NCBI GenBank assembly: GCA_937888485.1
Contig: CALAQQ010000078.1
Span: 1-16,405, forward strand
Origin: an uncultured Clostridia bacterium
GTDB taxonomy: Bacteria > Bacillota > Clostridia > Oscillospirales > Acutalibacteraceae
Direction of reading: 5' to 3'
Length of the DNA: 16,405 nucleotides
The position numbers and the translations under genes were made by a program. Position 1 is the first letter of the stretch. Every line of letters begins with the position of its first letter. Of the stretch, positions 6,081 through 14,213 are shown one piece after another. The notes beneath the pieces were generated by a model. The model did no database searches. It was not told the DNA's origin and saw only the letters and a list, made by a program, of their open reading frames with translations.

Positions 6081-7060
6081 AAAAATTAATATCATTATTT
6101 CTTTCGATTTTAATCGTTTTCTGCTTGTCGTCTTGCGGAAAAACTGAAAATGAAAAAATAACCATTGTTCTTGACTGGACACCGAACACCAATCACACGG
6201 GAATATTTGTCGCCCAGACCAACGGTTATTTTGAAGAGGCAGGTCTGAATGTTGAAATCGTTCAGCCGCCCGAAGACGGTGCCGTAGCGTTGGTGGCATC
6301 GGGTAAAGCTCAGTTCGGTGTTTCGTTCCAGGATACTATCGCCCCTGCTTTTGTTGGAGATAATGCTATACCCGTTACAGCCGTTGCTGCTGTTATTCAG
6401 CATAACACATCGGGAATTATTTCACGAAAAGGTGAGGGGATGCATACGCCCAAGGGTCTTGAAGGCAAGAAATATGCGACCTGGGATCTGAGCGTCGAAA
6501 AAGAAACAATCCGTGATGTAATGAAGGCAGACGGCGGAAATTTTGACCTCGTTGAATTGATTCCGTCAACCGTTACCGATGAAGTGTCAGCTTTGAAAAG
6601 CCGTTCTGTTGATGCTATATGGATTTTCTATGCTTGGGCAGGTATAGCTTGTCAGACAGCGGGTCTTGAAACAGACTACTTTGAATTTGCGGATATAAAT
6701 CCCGTGTTTGATTATTACACTCCCATTATTATCGGTAATAATACATGGCTTGAAGAAAACCCCGAAACAGCCAAAGCGTTCATTGAAGCTCTTTCAAAAG
6801 GATATACATATGCTGTTGAGAATCCCAAAGCCGCTGCCGATATTCTTATGGATGCCGCACCTGAACTCAAATCAAACAGCGAGCTTGTCTATGCAAGCCA
6901 GGAGTATCTCTCATCCGAATACATTGCCGATGCTTCAAAATGGGGCGAATTTGACCCCGAACGCTGGGCAGCTTTCTATAATTGGCTTAACGAAAAAAAT
7001 CTTCTTGAAGATAAAATTGACCCGAGTTTCGGCTTCACGAATGACTATCTCCCCGAGTGA
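6077..7060 (+). CDS. thiY: ABC transporter substrate-binding lipoprotein, THI5/ThiY-like
   Basis: A 327-residue binding protein. Residues 1-20 are a lipoprotein signal with lipobox LSSC (C20), so the mature protein is anchored outside the membrane. ITIVLDWTPNTNHTGIFVAQ (28-47) is the diagnostic start of the NMT1/THI5-like family that binds formyl-aminopyrimidine or HMP. VQPPEDGAVALVASGKAQFG and the FQDTIAP segment form the rest of lobe 1, and YTPIIIGNNTWLEENPETAKAF matches lobe 2. The AAGGAGA ribosome site is close to the ATG, and the four-base overlap with the permease stop indicates coupling. It supplies substrate to the ThiX permease. Distinguishing HMP from formyl-aminopyrimidine or thiamine needs binding data. 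Confidence 0.93.
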   Translation: MKKLISLFLSILIVFCLSSCGKTENEKITIVLDWTPNTNHTGIFVAQTNGYFEEAGLNVEIVQPPEDGAVALVASGKAQFGVSFQDTIAPAFVGDNAIPVTAVAAVIQHNTSGIISRKGEGMHTPKGLEGKKYATWDLSVEKETIRDVMKADGGNFDLVELIPSTVTDEVSALKSRSVDAIWIFYAWAGIACQTAGLETDYFEFADINPVFDYYTPIIIGNNTWLEENPETAKAFIEALSKGYTYAVENPKAAADILMDAAPELKSNSELVYASQEYLSSEYIADASKWGEFDPERWAAFYNWLNEKNLLEDKIDPSFGFTNDYLPE

Positions 7061-7061
7061 T

Positions 7062-7796
7062 ATGAATAAGTTAGAAGTAATAAATATCAGCAAAAGTTTT
7101 GACGGTAATTCTGTTCTCAAAGATATTTCCATTGAGCTTAATAAAGGTGAATTAGTGTGTCTGCTCGGTGTCAGCGGCGGCGGTAAAACAACTCTTTTCA
7201 ATATTATTTCGGGACTTCTGACCCCCGATAAGGGTCAGGTTCTGCTTGACGGAAAAGACATTACAAATCAGCCGGGACACATCAGTTATATGTTGCAGAA
7301 AGATTTGCTTTTGCCATACAGAACAATCGAAGATAACACTGCACTGCCTCTTTTATTGAAAGGTATGAAGAAAAAAGAAGCACGAATACAGGTATCACCG
7401 CTGTTTTCTCAATTCGGACTTGAGGGAACACAAAAGAAATATCCTTCTCAGCTTTCGGGCGGTATGCGACAACGTGCGGCACTTCTGCGAACATATATGT
7501 TTTCAAAGGATGTCGCTCTGTTGGACGAACCTTTTTCAGCACTCGATACCATTACAAAAAGTTCAATGCATAAGTGGTATCTGAACGTTATGGAACAAAT
7601 ACAGATGTCAACACTTTTTATTACCCACGATATCGATGAAGCCATTCTTATTTCTGACAGAATATATCTTTTATCAGGTTCACCCGGAGAAATCGAAGGT
7701 GAAATTATAATCAAAGAACCCAAACCTCGTCGAGATGATTTTAATTTGACGGAAGAGTTTCTGGAATATAAGCGAAAAATTCTTTCTCTGCTTTGA
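7062..7796 (+). CDS. thiZ: ABC transporter ATP-binding protein for thiamine precursor (ThiZ-like)
   Basis: A 244-residue ATPase with every ABC landmark: Walker A GVSGGGKTT (36-44), Q-loop at YMLQKDLLLPY, signature LSGGMRQRAA (131-140), Walker B VALLDEPFSALD (151-162, D155 E156), and switch histidine H189 in ITHDIDEA. Close relatives are the SsuB/TauB/ThiZ group. The ATG at 7062 follows the ThiY stop by one base; no good ribosome site is present, so translation likely relies on coupling. It energises uptake through ThiX. Transcription probably ends at the hairpin at 7939-7982, about 140 bases downstream. Confidence 0.93.
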   Translation: MNKLEVINISKSFDGNSVLKDISIELNKGELVCLLGVSGGGKTTLFNIISGLLTPDKGQVLLDGKDITNQPGHISYMLQKDLLLPYRTIEDNTALPLLLKGMKKKEARIQVSPLFSQFGLEGTQKKYPSQLSGGMRQRAALLRTYMFSKDVALLDEPFSALDTITKSSMHKWYLNVMEQIQMSTLFITHDIDEAILISDRIYLLSGSPGEIEGEIIIKEPKPRRDDFNLTEEFLEYKRKILSLL

Positions 7797-7846
7797 ATGT
7801 TTTGTTTATAGCTATCAATATTCAAAATATATGTCAGATGCTGTGT

Positions 7847-7917
7847 TGGTTGCGGAGACAGAACTTGACTTGCGCACTTCCGGGTTATGAGTTGCATAGC
7901 CAGCTTTATACCGCTAA
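7847..7917 (-). pseudogene. Degenerate tRNA-Met(CAU)-like sequence
   Basis: On the minus strand the stretch ends TCTCCGCAACCA, a complete acceptor 3' strand with CCA, and contains CTCATAA (7885-7891), an anticodon loop reading CAU, followed by CCCGG. Its 5' side AGCGGTATAAAGC resembles the acceptor and D-arm start of elongator tRNA-Met. It cannot fold as a working tRNA: the 5' half of the anticodon stem is TGCAA instead of CCGGG, the T arm has lost a base (GCAAGTCAAG), and the D loop is shortened. It directly adjoins the repeat element, which shares its 5' third. The similarity is read by eye against the general tRNA-Met pattern. Confidence 0.5.
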
Positions 7918-8042
7918 AATCGTATATTTTCATGCAAAAACCACCTGATAAACCGCATTTCAGGCGGAAATATCAGGTGGTTCGTTCTGTTTCGTATGTA
8001 CCGTAAAAAACAACCGTTGACAAGAAGTTGACGTCGGTTTTC
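7896..8042. repeat. Intergenic repeat element, copy 1
   Basis: This copy contains CAGCTTTATACCGC, then a 12-bp perfect inverted repeat AACCACCTGATA/TATCAGGTGGTT with an inner CCGC/GCGG stem. A TACCGTAAAA segment follows, then GTTGACAAGAAGTTGAC (a doubled TTGAC), and finally CGGTT. Copy 2 at 14.2 kb has the same order. Relative to copy 2 it carries about 20 extra bases between TACCGC and the hairpin. The loop differs but both stems are kept, so the structure, and not just the sequence, is conserved. The rest of the 327-base gap between thiZ and the mannosidase gene holds only the tRNA-like sequence and unremarkable AT-rich DNA. Confidence 0.75.
7939..7990 (+). terminator. Hairpin terminator after thiZ (within repeat copy 1)
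   Basis: A 12-bp perfect stem (7939-7950 with 7971-7982) plus an inner 4-bp stem, followed by CGTTCTGTTTCG, a weak T tract. It probably ends the thiamine operon. The arms are symmetrical and A-rich on the other side (GCAAAAA), so it may also terminate the convergent mannosidase transcript. Confidence 0.6.
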
Positions 8043-8123
8043 AGGTAATCCTTAAACCGCATCTGATTTCAACAACATTCTGCTTGATTTGTGAACGGGT
8101 TTCCTTTTTCCGTACAGCTACTG

Positions 8124-11100
8124 TTACGGTCTGTAATGGAGGTAAATAACTCTGCCGATATCGTCGATTCTCCAGACATAAGCGATTGCTTTTCTGTAGA
8201 TATAGTTAAGCTTTGATTTCAGAGTTTTAAGCCTGAAGCTGAATTCTCTCGGCTCAACCGTATCGTAAAGCGATGTAACGCATTTGCATTCGCAATCGGT
8301 TTTGATTTCTGTTGCGGCAAGAATAAACAGGTTCTTATCACAGGGCAGTCTGATTGATTTTGCACCGTTGGTTTCTATCTCATATTTGAAGAAGAAAAGC
8401 TGATGTGCATAATCATCGCCCTTTACGGAATGGGTATGGGTGCATTCCCATCCCAGAACATCGGTCTTGATTTTTGCAGTACGTTTCATACCGTATAAAT
8501 CCCAGGCAAAGGGTCTTTCTTCAATGTCGCTGACCTTGATTTTAACGGGTTTGCCGTCAACGTCGAATGTGTATTCTCTGTCACCGTCAAGGCTTGCACA
8601 AAGAATAACAAGCTTGTTGCATCCGCTTTCAAGAGCGACTGTCTGTCCGTCGGCAAGCAGAGAATCATATTTGCCTTTGTTTATCGCAAAATCAACCCCG
8701 CCGCTTGTGATAACATCGGGAACAAGTTCTTCGGGAATCGTGTAATTCTTATTGTAAATACCGTTGCCCGAACGTGACTGATTTGAAGAAAAAGCTTTGG
8801 CGTTAAGCGGTAGCTCAACAAACGAACAGGAAACAGTGTTTCCTTTATTCTCCAAAGGTGCGAGTGTTAAAGCATAACTCTTGACTTCATAGGGATTCAT
8901 ATCAAAAACAAGCGAGCCGTCTTTTACCGTTGCATCACCGACATGCTCCTCAGAAGCATAAATTTCACGGGCAGAAACAATTCCGTTGCCGAGTTTTAAC
9001 CTTACATTCTTATGAGATTTATTACAGCCTTCATTTACCCTTATAACAATTTCATCTGTGTTTTCGGCTTTCTTGATTGCGCGGACGATAACTTCGTTGT
9101 CGGAAATATCTGCAAAGCTGTAACAAGCACCGAGTGAGCCCGTATGTTTATCGGCAACAAAAGCTGCCATTGGTGAGCTGAATTCACGGGCAGCGGTCTG
9201 CACTCTTGTAACATCAGCACCCTTGTGGGCGCAGATTGCATAACCGTAACGGTTAAGACCAAGGTCCATCATGCTCTGAACAGAAGCGGGTCTGGAATTG
9301 TTAAGTGGTGTAAGAATAACTGTCATTCTGAGAGTGTTGTCTGCAAATTTATCCCAGCCGTATTTGCAGTTACTTAAAACAGAAACACCGAATTCTTCGT
9401 TTTTATCGGTTAAGTCAACCCATTTCTGTGCAGGAACTTCGTAGATTTCGAGCTTTGCATTGCCTCGTTTTATCGCTCCGAGACCGAGATCAAAGGTTGC
9501 TTCGTCATTTGAACAGGTAAAACTGAATACGTTTTTGCAGAGAGTTCTCTGATTATTCCAATCAAATTCACACTGCACTTCAACCATATCAGAGCCTGCG
9601 GAAAGTGAAATGTTGTTTGTGAAAATCGAATCGTCGCATTGCTGAACAACCTGAATTGTGCATTTTGCAGGTCCTTCTTCAATTATTCTTGATTTAATAA
9701 ACTTTGCAATTCTGTTATGATTTCTTATTGATTGTTTATATCTGATTTCCCAAGCGGGATAAAACCAGCCGCCTGCGTAGTTATCAAAAATACCGAGAAC
9801 GATAGGTTCTTTGAGCAGTTCTTTGCCGATTTCTTTATCATATATCGAGCCGATATCACCGTTACCGTTAAGAGTTACAGTATAACGCTCGTTTTCGAGA
9901 GAATTTTCGGAAACATTAAGTTCAGTTTTAACAGAGGATGGAGTTTCTGTCACGGTAACATCAAAAACGCAATATGAGTGCGGTGGCATATCGGCAATAA
10001 ATGAAATTGTTGTTTTGCCATTGTTGATTGACGAAATTTGTGACGGAACTTCATTTCCGTCATAATCGCAAACGGAAATATACTTAAATTCGCCGTCAAG
10101 CGTTGCGGTAACACAGCTCTTTCTTTTGAATTCCATAGGATTGTTGACAACCACGGGAATTCCTTTGCAGAAAGAGGTATCAAGCATTGAAGCAACAGCC
10201 GAAACGCTCTTTTCGTATTCGTGAGCGAGCTGATTGAGCGAAAGACCGTAGTCATTCCAAGAGCGGAGATAAGCTCTCTGAACGGACGTGCCGGGCAAAT
10301 CATCGTGGAACTGATGATTTATTATTCTTTTCCACGATGTGTTCAGTTCTTTTTGAGGGTATTTTGCTGTACCGAGCCAATTGGCGGTTACTGCGGCCCT
10401 TTCTGCCATATCGGCAAGCTCTTCACCGCGTTTGTTCCAGCGTTTACTGATTGCCCTTGCCGTATAGCCTGCCGTACCGTGGTCGGTCAGGAGAAATTCA
10501 TTGTTCCACGAAGGCAATTTATCGCGGTCGGATTCGGTCATTTCCGTCATAATCTGCTTAAAAACCTTATCCGACGGCGAGGAATGAACAATGATATCCG
10601 ACTTGCTGTTCTTTTTCATGTTTTTACGCAGGTTTCTGATAGAAATGGGCAGAGGTCCGCCGCCTCTGTCACCTATGCCGTGGAAGATTTCGGTAAAGTT
10701 CATACCGTGTGCTTCATTTTCTGCAAGTTTTTCTTTGATTGCCTTGCTTTTTCTGAGATTATCAAGAACGGCAACATAGTTGTGCATTTTAATGCTTGCA
10801 ATAATATATTTACCGTCAGGTCCGTACCATTTGCCGATGTCAAAAGGCTGACCGTAGGTACTTCCCCAACTGAGCTTCTGGGTTGTGAATCCGTAAAGAT
10901 TCGAGTGCCTTGCGATTGAAGGCAGGGCGTAGCCGAAACCAAAACAGTCGGGCAAGAATACGTCGCGGCTTCTTACTCCGAAATTTTCATTGAAATATTC
11001 ATTGCCAAGAAGAAAGTTCCTGAAAAGAGCTTCGGGCGAAGGAACATTCACGTCGCCGTTTTCCCAACCTGCACCGCAGGGATACCAACTACCTTTTGCA

Positions 11101-11342
11101 ACATATTCTTTGAGTTTTTCAAATTGTTCGGGATAGTATTCTTCCATGAGCTCATATCTGTATGCGCCTTCAAAATTAAACACATATTCAGGGAGCTTTT
11201 TAAAAAGATGAAAATTCCAGTTGAGAGTCTGGGGAATATAGTTTTTAACCGTTCTTTCAAAGTCCCAGTTCCATATGGTGTCAAGGTGTGCTGTTGCTAT
11301 GGTATGGACATGTTTTTTCTTTCCCATAATCATTTGCGACAC
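8124..11342 (-). CDS. GH38 alpha-mannosidase
   Basis: A roughly 1072-residue cytoplasmic glycosidase. The N-terminal catalytic domain carries zinc ligands H19 and D21 in TAHLDTIWNW, the nucleophile and zinc ligand D132 in VFLPDCFGFG, AGWENGDVNVPSPEALFRN, and the late HQFHDDLPGTS (343-353), all GH38 signatures. A beta-rich C-terminal half follows. GH38 enzymes hydrolyse alpha-mannosides with retention and need a divalent metal. There is no signal peptide, so it acts on imported mannosides. The GTG at 11340-11342 is chosen because AAAGG lies seven bases upstream; ATGs at 11333 and 11327 are alternatives, and a longer frame to 11402 would overrun the promoter. It is divergent from a GPH symporter, suggesting uptake and degradation of mannose-containing glycans. 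Linkage specificity cannot be read from the sequence. Confidence 0.9.
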   Translation of the reverse strand: MSQMIMGKKKHVHTIATAHLDTIWNWDFERTVKNYIPQTLNWNFHLFKKLPEYVFNFEGAYRYELMEEYYPEQFEKLKEYVAKGSWYPCGAGWENGDVNVPSPEALFRNFLLGNEYFNENFGVRSRDVFLPDCFGFGYALPSIARHSNLYGFTTQKLSWGSTYGQPFDIGKWYGPDGKYIIASIKMHNYVAVLDNLRKSKAIKEKLAENEAHGMNFTEIFHGIGDRGGGPLPISIRNLRKNMKKNSKSDIIVHSSPSDKVFKQIMTEMTESDRDKLPSWNNEFLLTDHGTAGYTARAISKRWNKRGEELADMAERAAVTANWLGTAKYPQKELNTSWKRIINHQFHDDLPGTSVQRAYLRSWNDYGLSLNQLAHEYEKSVSAVASMLDTSFCKGIPVVVNNPMEFKRKSCVTATLDGEFKYISVCDYDGNEVPSQISSINNGKTTISFIADMPPHSYCVFDVTVTETPSSVKTELNVSENSLENERYTVTLNGNGDIGSIYDKEIGKELLKEPIVLGIFDNYAGGWFYPAWEIRYKQSIRNHNRIAKFIKSRIIEEGPAKCTIQVVQQCDDSIFTNNISLSAGSDMVEVQCEFDWNNQRTLCKNVFSFTCSNDEATFDLGLGAIKRGNAKLEIYEVPAQKWVDLTDKNEEFGVSVLSNCKYGWDKFADNTLRMTVILTPLNNSRPASVQSMMDLGLNRYGYAICAHKGADVTRVQTAAREFSSPMAAFVADKHTGSLGACYSFADISDNEVIVRAIKKAENTDEIVIRVNEGCNKSHKNVRLKLGNGIVSAREIYASEEHVGDATVKDGSLVFDMNPYEVKSYALTLAPLENKGNTVSCSFVELPLNAKAFSSNQSRSGNGIYNKNYTIPEELVPDVITSGGVDFAINKGKYDSLLADGQTVALESGCNKLVILCASLDGDREYTFDVDGKPVKIKVSDIEERPFAWDLYGMKRTAKIKTDVLGWECTHTHSVKGDDYAHQLFFFKYEIETNGAKSIRLPCDKNLFILAATEIKTDCECKCVTSLYDTVEPREFSFRLKTLKSKLNYIYRKAIAYVWRIDDIGRVIYLHYRP

Positions 11343-11373
11343 ATAAGTGCCTTTCCTTTCCCAATATATTTTT

Positions 11374-11402
11374 ATTTTATCATATAATAATTCTGATTGC
11401 AA
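11374..11402 (-). promoter_or_regulatory. Candidate promoter for the alpha-mannosidase gene
   Basis: On the minus strand TTGCAA (11397-11402), 17 bases, TAAAAT (11374-11379), 32 bases upstream of the GTG start. The -35 boxes of this and the divergent symporter promoter are only about ten bases apart, so a single bound regulator could control both. Confidence 0.5.
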
Positions 11403-11411
11403 ATAATAATC

Positions 11412-11440
11412 TTGAATATTGCTGTTATGTATGATATTAT
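11412..11440 (+). promoter_or_regulatory. Candidate promoter for the symporter/reductase operon
   Basis: TTGAAT (11412-11417), 17 bases, TATTAT (11435-11440), 32 bases before the symporter ATG. An imperfect inverted repeat GCAAATA...TATTGC (about 11399-11422) spans the space between the two divergent -35 boxes and is the best operator candidate. Confidence 0.5.
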
Positions 11441-11471
11441 CAAATTAACAAAAATGTTTGGGGTGTGCAGA

Positions 11472-13007
11472 ATGAAAAACAAAATGAAAGAGCTGTTTTG
11501 TTGGTCTTTCCCGAATGCAACTAAAGACATCGGTGATTATTCCAACAAAGAACGCAATGTTTACCTTGCAGGTATGTTTGGTCAGAACGTTATTTATGCC
11601 ATCATCGGCTCCGTGCTTCAGGTATTTTATACCGATATTCTTATTATTCCCACAATAGCGGTAAGTGCGATTATGGGGATTTCGAGAGTATGGGACGGCA
11701 TCAACGATATCATCATGGGCACCGTTGTTGACAAAACCCATACCCGTTGGGGCAAATGCAGACCTTATCTGAAATTTGTGCCCATTCCCATAACAATCAC
11801 AACAATTCTGATGTTTCTGCCCATCAACAGTCTTCCCATGGGCGTTAAAATTGCCTATGTTGTAATCAGCTTCCTGCTTTGGGAAACTCTTTATACTCTC
11901 GGTGATATTCCTCTCTGGGGTGTTACGTCTCTTATGACACCCGATGAGGAAAAACGTGCAAAGCTTATTTCTGCCGCAAGAACAATTTCAAGCGTCGGCA
12001 GCATTGTAATCGTCGGTTTCTATCCGATTAAAGATGCTCTCGGTGCAATTGACCTTGGTTTATTTGCAAATACAGGCAAAGCAAACTCTGATCTTGCATA
12101 TTTTTCAGAGCCTCAGGGCTATCTGCTTGCAGTAATCGCCATTGCAATGTTTGGCGGCATTCTGTTCCGTCTTCCCTTTGCATTTATTCGAGAAAGAATC
12201 ACTCAGGCTCCCAAAGAAAAAGACACAGGACTTAAAGAAAACCTTAAGCTTATGTGGCAAAACAAGCTTTTCATCCGTGCCCTGGCATCAAACATCCTCG
12301 GTTGCACAAAAACAATCCTTATGACTGCGGGCATATATTTCTGCAAATGGGTGCTTGGTAACGGTGGCGACGAAACACTCTGGCTCATAAAAATGGGCGG
12401 TGCTTTCCTTATCGGTATGATAATTGCCATGAATATCAGCACGTCGGTTGCAAAAAAATTCGGCAAGAAAAGAGTTTATCTTGTAACCTCATACCTTAAC
12501 ACAGTGCCTTACATACTCATTTTCTTTGTAGGCTATCAGCATATTCTGTTCCTTATGGTTATGCTCTTTATTGCAGGTTTCCTCACAGGCTTCTCAACTG
12601 TTTATAACACAACAATGATTGCAGACAGCGTTGATTATATGGAGCATAAAACGGGCAAGAGAAACGACGGCGTTTTCTTCTCTGGTCTTAATTTCACTTC
12701 GAAGCTTACAGCGGCAATTACCGCAATCGTAACCAACCTTATTTTCTCGACGGTTAATTACACAGAAACAATCAACACTCTTACCGAGAATATCGCAAAC
12801 GCTTCCGCACAGGGTCTTGATTATACGCTCGATTTTGCGTCGGCATATCCCGAAATCACTTCGGCAATGCTTGTTCTTATCACATTTGTTCCCGCTGTCG
12901 GCTGCATTCTTCAGGCACTGCCCATTCACGGCTATTCGCTTGACGAAAAACAGCATGCAAAAATCCTTGAAGAGCTTGAAGAAATAAGAGCAAACAACGC
13001 TAAATAA
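11472..13007 (+). CDS. GPH-family (MelB-like) sugar:cation symporter
   Basis: A 511-residue membrane protein with about 12 helices of the glycoside-pentoside-hexuronide:cation symporter family (MFS fold). The cation-site and loop 2-3 signature is clear at GISRVWDGINDIIMGTVVDK (69-88), followed by TRWGKCRPYL. The mid-protein DSVDYMEHKTGKRNDGVFFS is the second family hallmark. It would import a glycoside with Na+ or H+. The ATG at 11472 is preferred over an upstream in-frame ATG at 11454 because the GGGGTG sequence is correctly placed. It is divergent from the GH38 gene and 24 bases upstream of the aldo/keto reductase, so mannosides or manno-oligosaccharides are the likely cargo. That substrate is an inference from context. 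Confidence 0.9.
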   Translation: MKNKMKELFCWSFPNATKDIGDYSNKERNVYLAGMFGQNVIYAIIGSVLQVFYTDILIIPTIAVSAIMGISRVWDGINDIIMGTVVDKTHTRWGKCRPYLKFVPIPITITTILMFLPINSLPMGVKIAYVVISFLLWETLYTLGDIPLWGVTSLMTPDEEKRAKLISAARTISSVGSIVIVGFYPIKDALGAIDLGLFANTGKANSDLAYFSEPQGYLLAVIAIAMFGGILFRLPFAFIRERITQAPKEKDTGLKENLKLMWQNKLFIRALASNILGCTKTILMTAGIYFCKWVLGNGGDETLWLIKMGGAFLIGMIIAMNISTSVAKKFGKKRVYLVTSYLNTVPYILIFFVGYQHILFLMVMLFIAGFLTGFSTVYNTTMIADSVDYMEHKTGKRNDGVFFSGLNFTSKLTAAITAIVTNLIFSTVNYTETINTLTENIANASAQGLDYTLDFASAYPEITSAMLVLITFVPAVGCILQALPIHGYSLDEKQHAKILEELEEIRANNAK

Positions 13008-13031
13008 AATTACATTATCGGAGACAGTTTT

Positions 13032-14210
13032 ATGAAATATCGTGAAGATAAATACGGCAACAAACTTTCTGTTTTAGGCTTTGGCTGTATGCGTTTCAAA
13101 AAGAAAATGGGCAGAATTAATATGGAAGATGCGGAGCGTCAGATAATGTCTGCTTTTAATAAGGGCGTGAATTATTTTGACACAGCGTTTATTTATCCCG
13201 GAAGCGAGTCGGCAATCGGAGAAATATTTGAGAAAAATAATATCCGCGATCAAGTCTATATTGCAACAAAACTTCCGCCACAGCTTATGCGCAGCACAGA
13301 TATCCTTGACAAACTTTTTAATGAACAGCTAAAAAGACTTCGTACCGACCACATTGATTTTTATCTTATGCATATGATGGCTGATATTAAAGTCTGGGAA
13401 CGTCTGAAAAGCATAGGGATAGAAAAGTGGATAGAAGAGAAAAAAGCAAGCGGTGCAATCCGTCAGATTGGATTTTCATATCACGGCAATTCGGATATGT
13501 TCTGCAAAATCATCGATGCTTATGACTGGGATATGTGCCTTATTCAGTATAACTATATGGATGAACACACCCAGGCAGGGCGCAAAGGTCTGAACCACGC
13601 AAATGAAAAGGGGATTCCTGTTATGATAATGGAGCCTCTTCGCGGCGGCAGACTTGTTAACAATCTTCCATCGGAGGCAAATCGGATTTTTGACGGTCAT
13701 GCTGTTAAACACACTCCTGCGCAGTGGGCGTTTCGCTGGCTGTGGAATCAGCCCGAGGTTACGGTTGTGCTTTCAGGTATGAATTCCGATGAAATGGTAG
13801 AAGATAATATCAGAACCGCATCAGATACGGAAATCGGCGAGCTGACCGCAGGCGATGAAGAAATGCTTAAGCGTGTTGTCAGAGCCATAAACGCAAAAAT
13901 GAAAGTTCCGTGCACAGGTTGCGGATACTGCATGCCTTGCCCTCAGAATGTTAATATCAGCGGAACTTTTTCTGCATATAACAGGTGTTTTTCCGACAGT
14001 AGGTTTAAAGGTTTTAAGGAGTATGTCAAAAATACAACTTCACATCAATATGCACCTGCATCAAAATGCGTCGGATGCGGAAAATGTGAAAAACATTGTC
14101 CGCAGAGCATTGAAATAAGAAAGCGTCTGAAAGAAGCCGAAACCGAGCTTGAAACCGGTGCCTATAAAACCATCAGCAAAACATTATCAGTGTTTAAGAA
14201 AAAGAAATAG
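13032..14210 (+). CDS. Aldo/keto reductase with C-terminal double [4Fe-4S] domain
   Basis: A 392-residue protein. Residues 1-285 form the AKR barrel with the catalytic tetrad D50 (FDTA), Y55, K80 (ATKLP) and H114 (FYLMH), and the SYHG and MIMEPLRGGRL segments. Residues 294-304 carry CTGCGYCMPCP and residues 346-357 CVGCGKCEKHCP, eight cysteines able to hold two [4Fe-4S] clusters. This matches the COG1453 type of predicted oxidoreductase, common in anaerobes, whose substrates are largely unknown. The ribosome site GGAGA lies seven to eight bases before ATG, and the 24-base gap to the symporter indicates one operon. It might oxidise or reduce a sugar coming from the imported glycoside using ferredoxin-like electron transfer; this is speculative. 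The first cluster motif has CxxCxxCxxCP spacing, one base-residue shorter in the last gap than the usual CxxCxxCxxxCP. Confidence 0.9.
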   Translation: MKYREDKYGNKLSVLGFGCMRFKKKMGRINMEDAERQIMSAFNKGVNYFDTAFIYPGSESAIGEIFEKNNIRDQVYIATKLPPQLMRSTDILDKLFNEQLKRLRTDHIDFYLMHMMADIKVWERLKSIGIEKWIEEKKASGAIRQIGFSYHGNSDMFCKIIDAYDWDMCLIQYNYMDEHTQAGRKGLNHANEKGIPVMIMEPLRGGRLVNNLPSEANRIFDGHAVKHTPAQWAFRWLWNQPEVTVVLSGMNSDEMVEDNIRTASDTEIGELTAGDEEMLKRVVRAINAKMKVPCTGCGYCMPCPQNVNISGTFSAYNRCFSDSRFKGFKEYVKNTTSHQYAPASKCVGCGKCEKHCPQSIEIRKRLKEAETELETGAYKTISKTLSVFKKKK

Positions 14211-14213
14211 CAT

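Noticed and set aside
7448..7933. A 161-residue minus-strand frame across thiZ and the tRNA-like region
   Set aside because: Antisense to the ABC signature and Walker B coding region and runs into the degenerate tRNA; no start signal.
7896..8042. CRISPR repeat or integron attC site
   Set aside because: Only two copies more than 6 kb apart, no regular spacers, and no attC-type core or integrase.
8103..8125. Hairpin CCGTACAG/CTGTTACGG just past the mannosidase stop as a terminator
   Set aside because: It has a bulge and is followed by A-rich DNA on the minus strand and no T tract on the plus strand, so an intrinsic terminator is not supported.
10221..10919. A 232-residue plus-strand frame within the mannosidase gene
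   Set aside because: Antisense to conserved GH38 catalytic sequence; the length is a by-product of codon bias.
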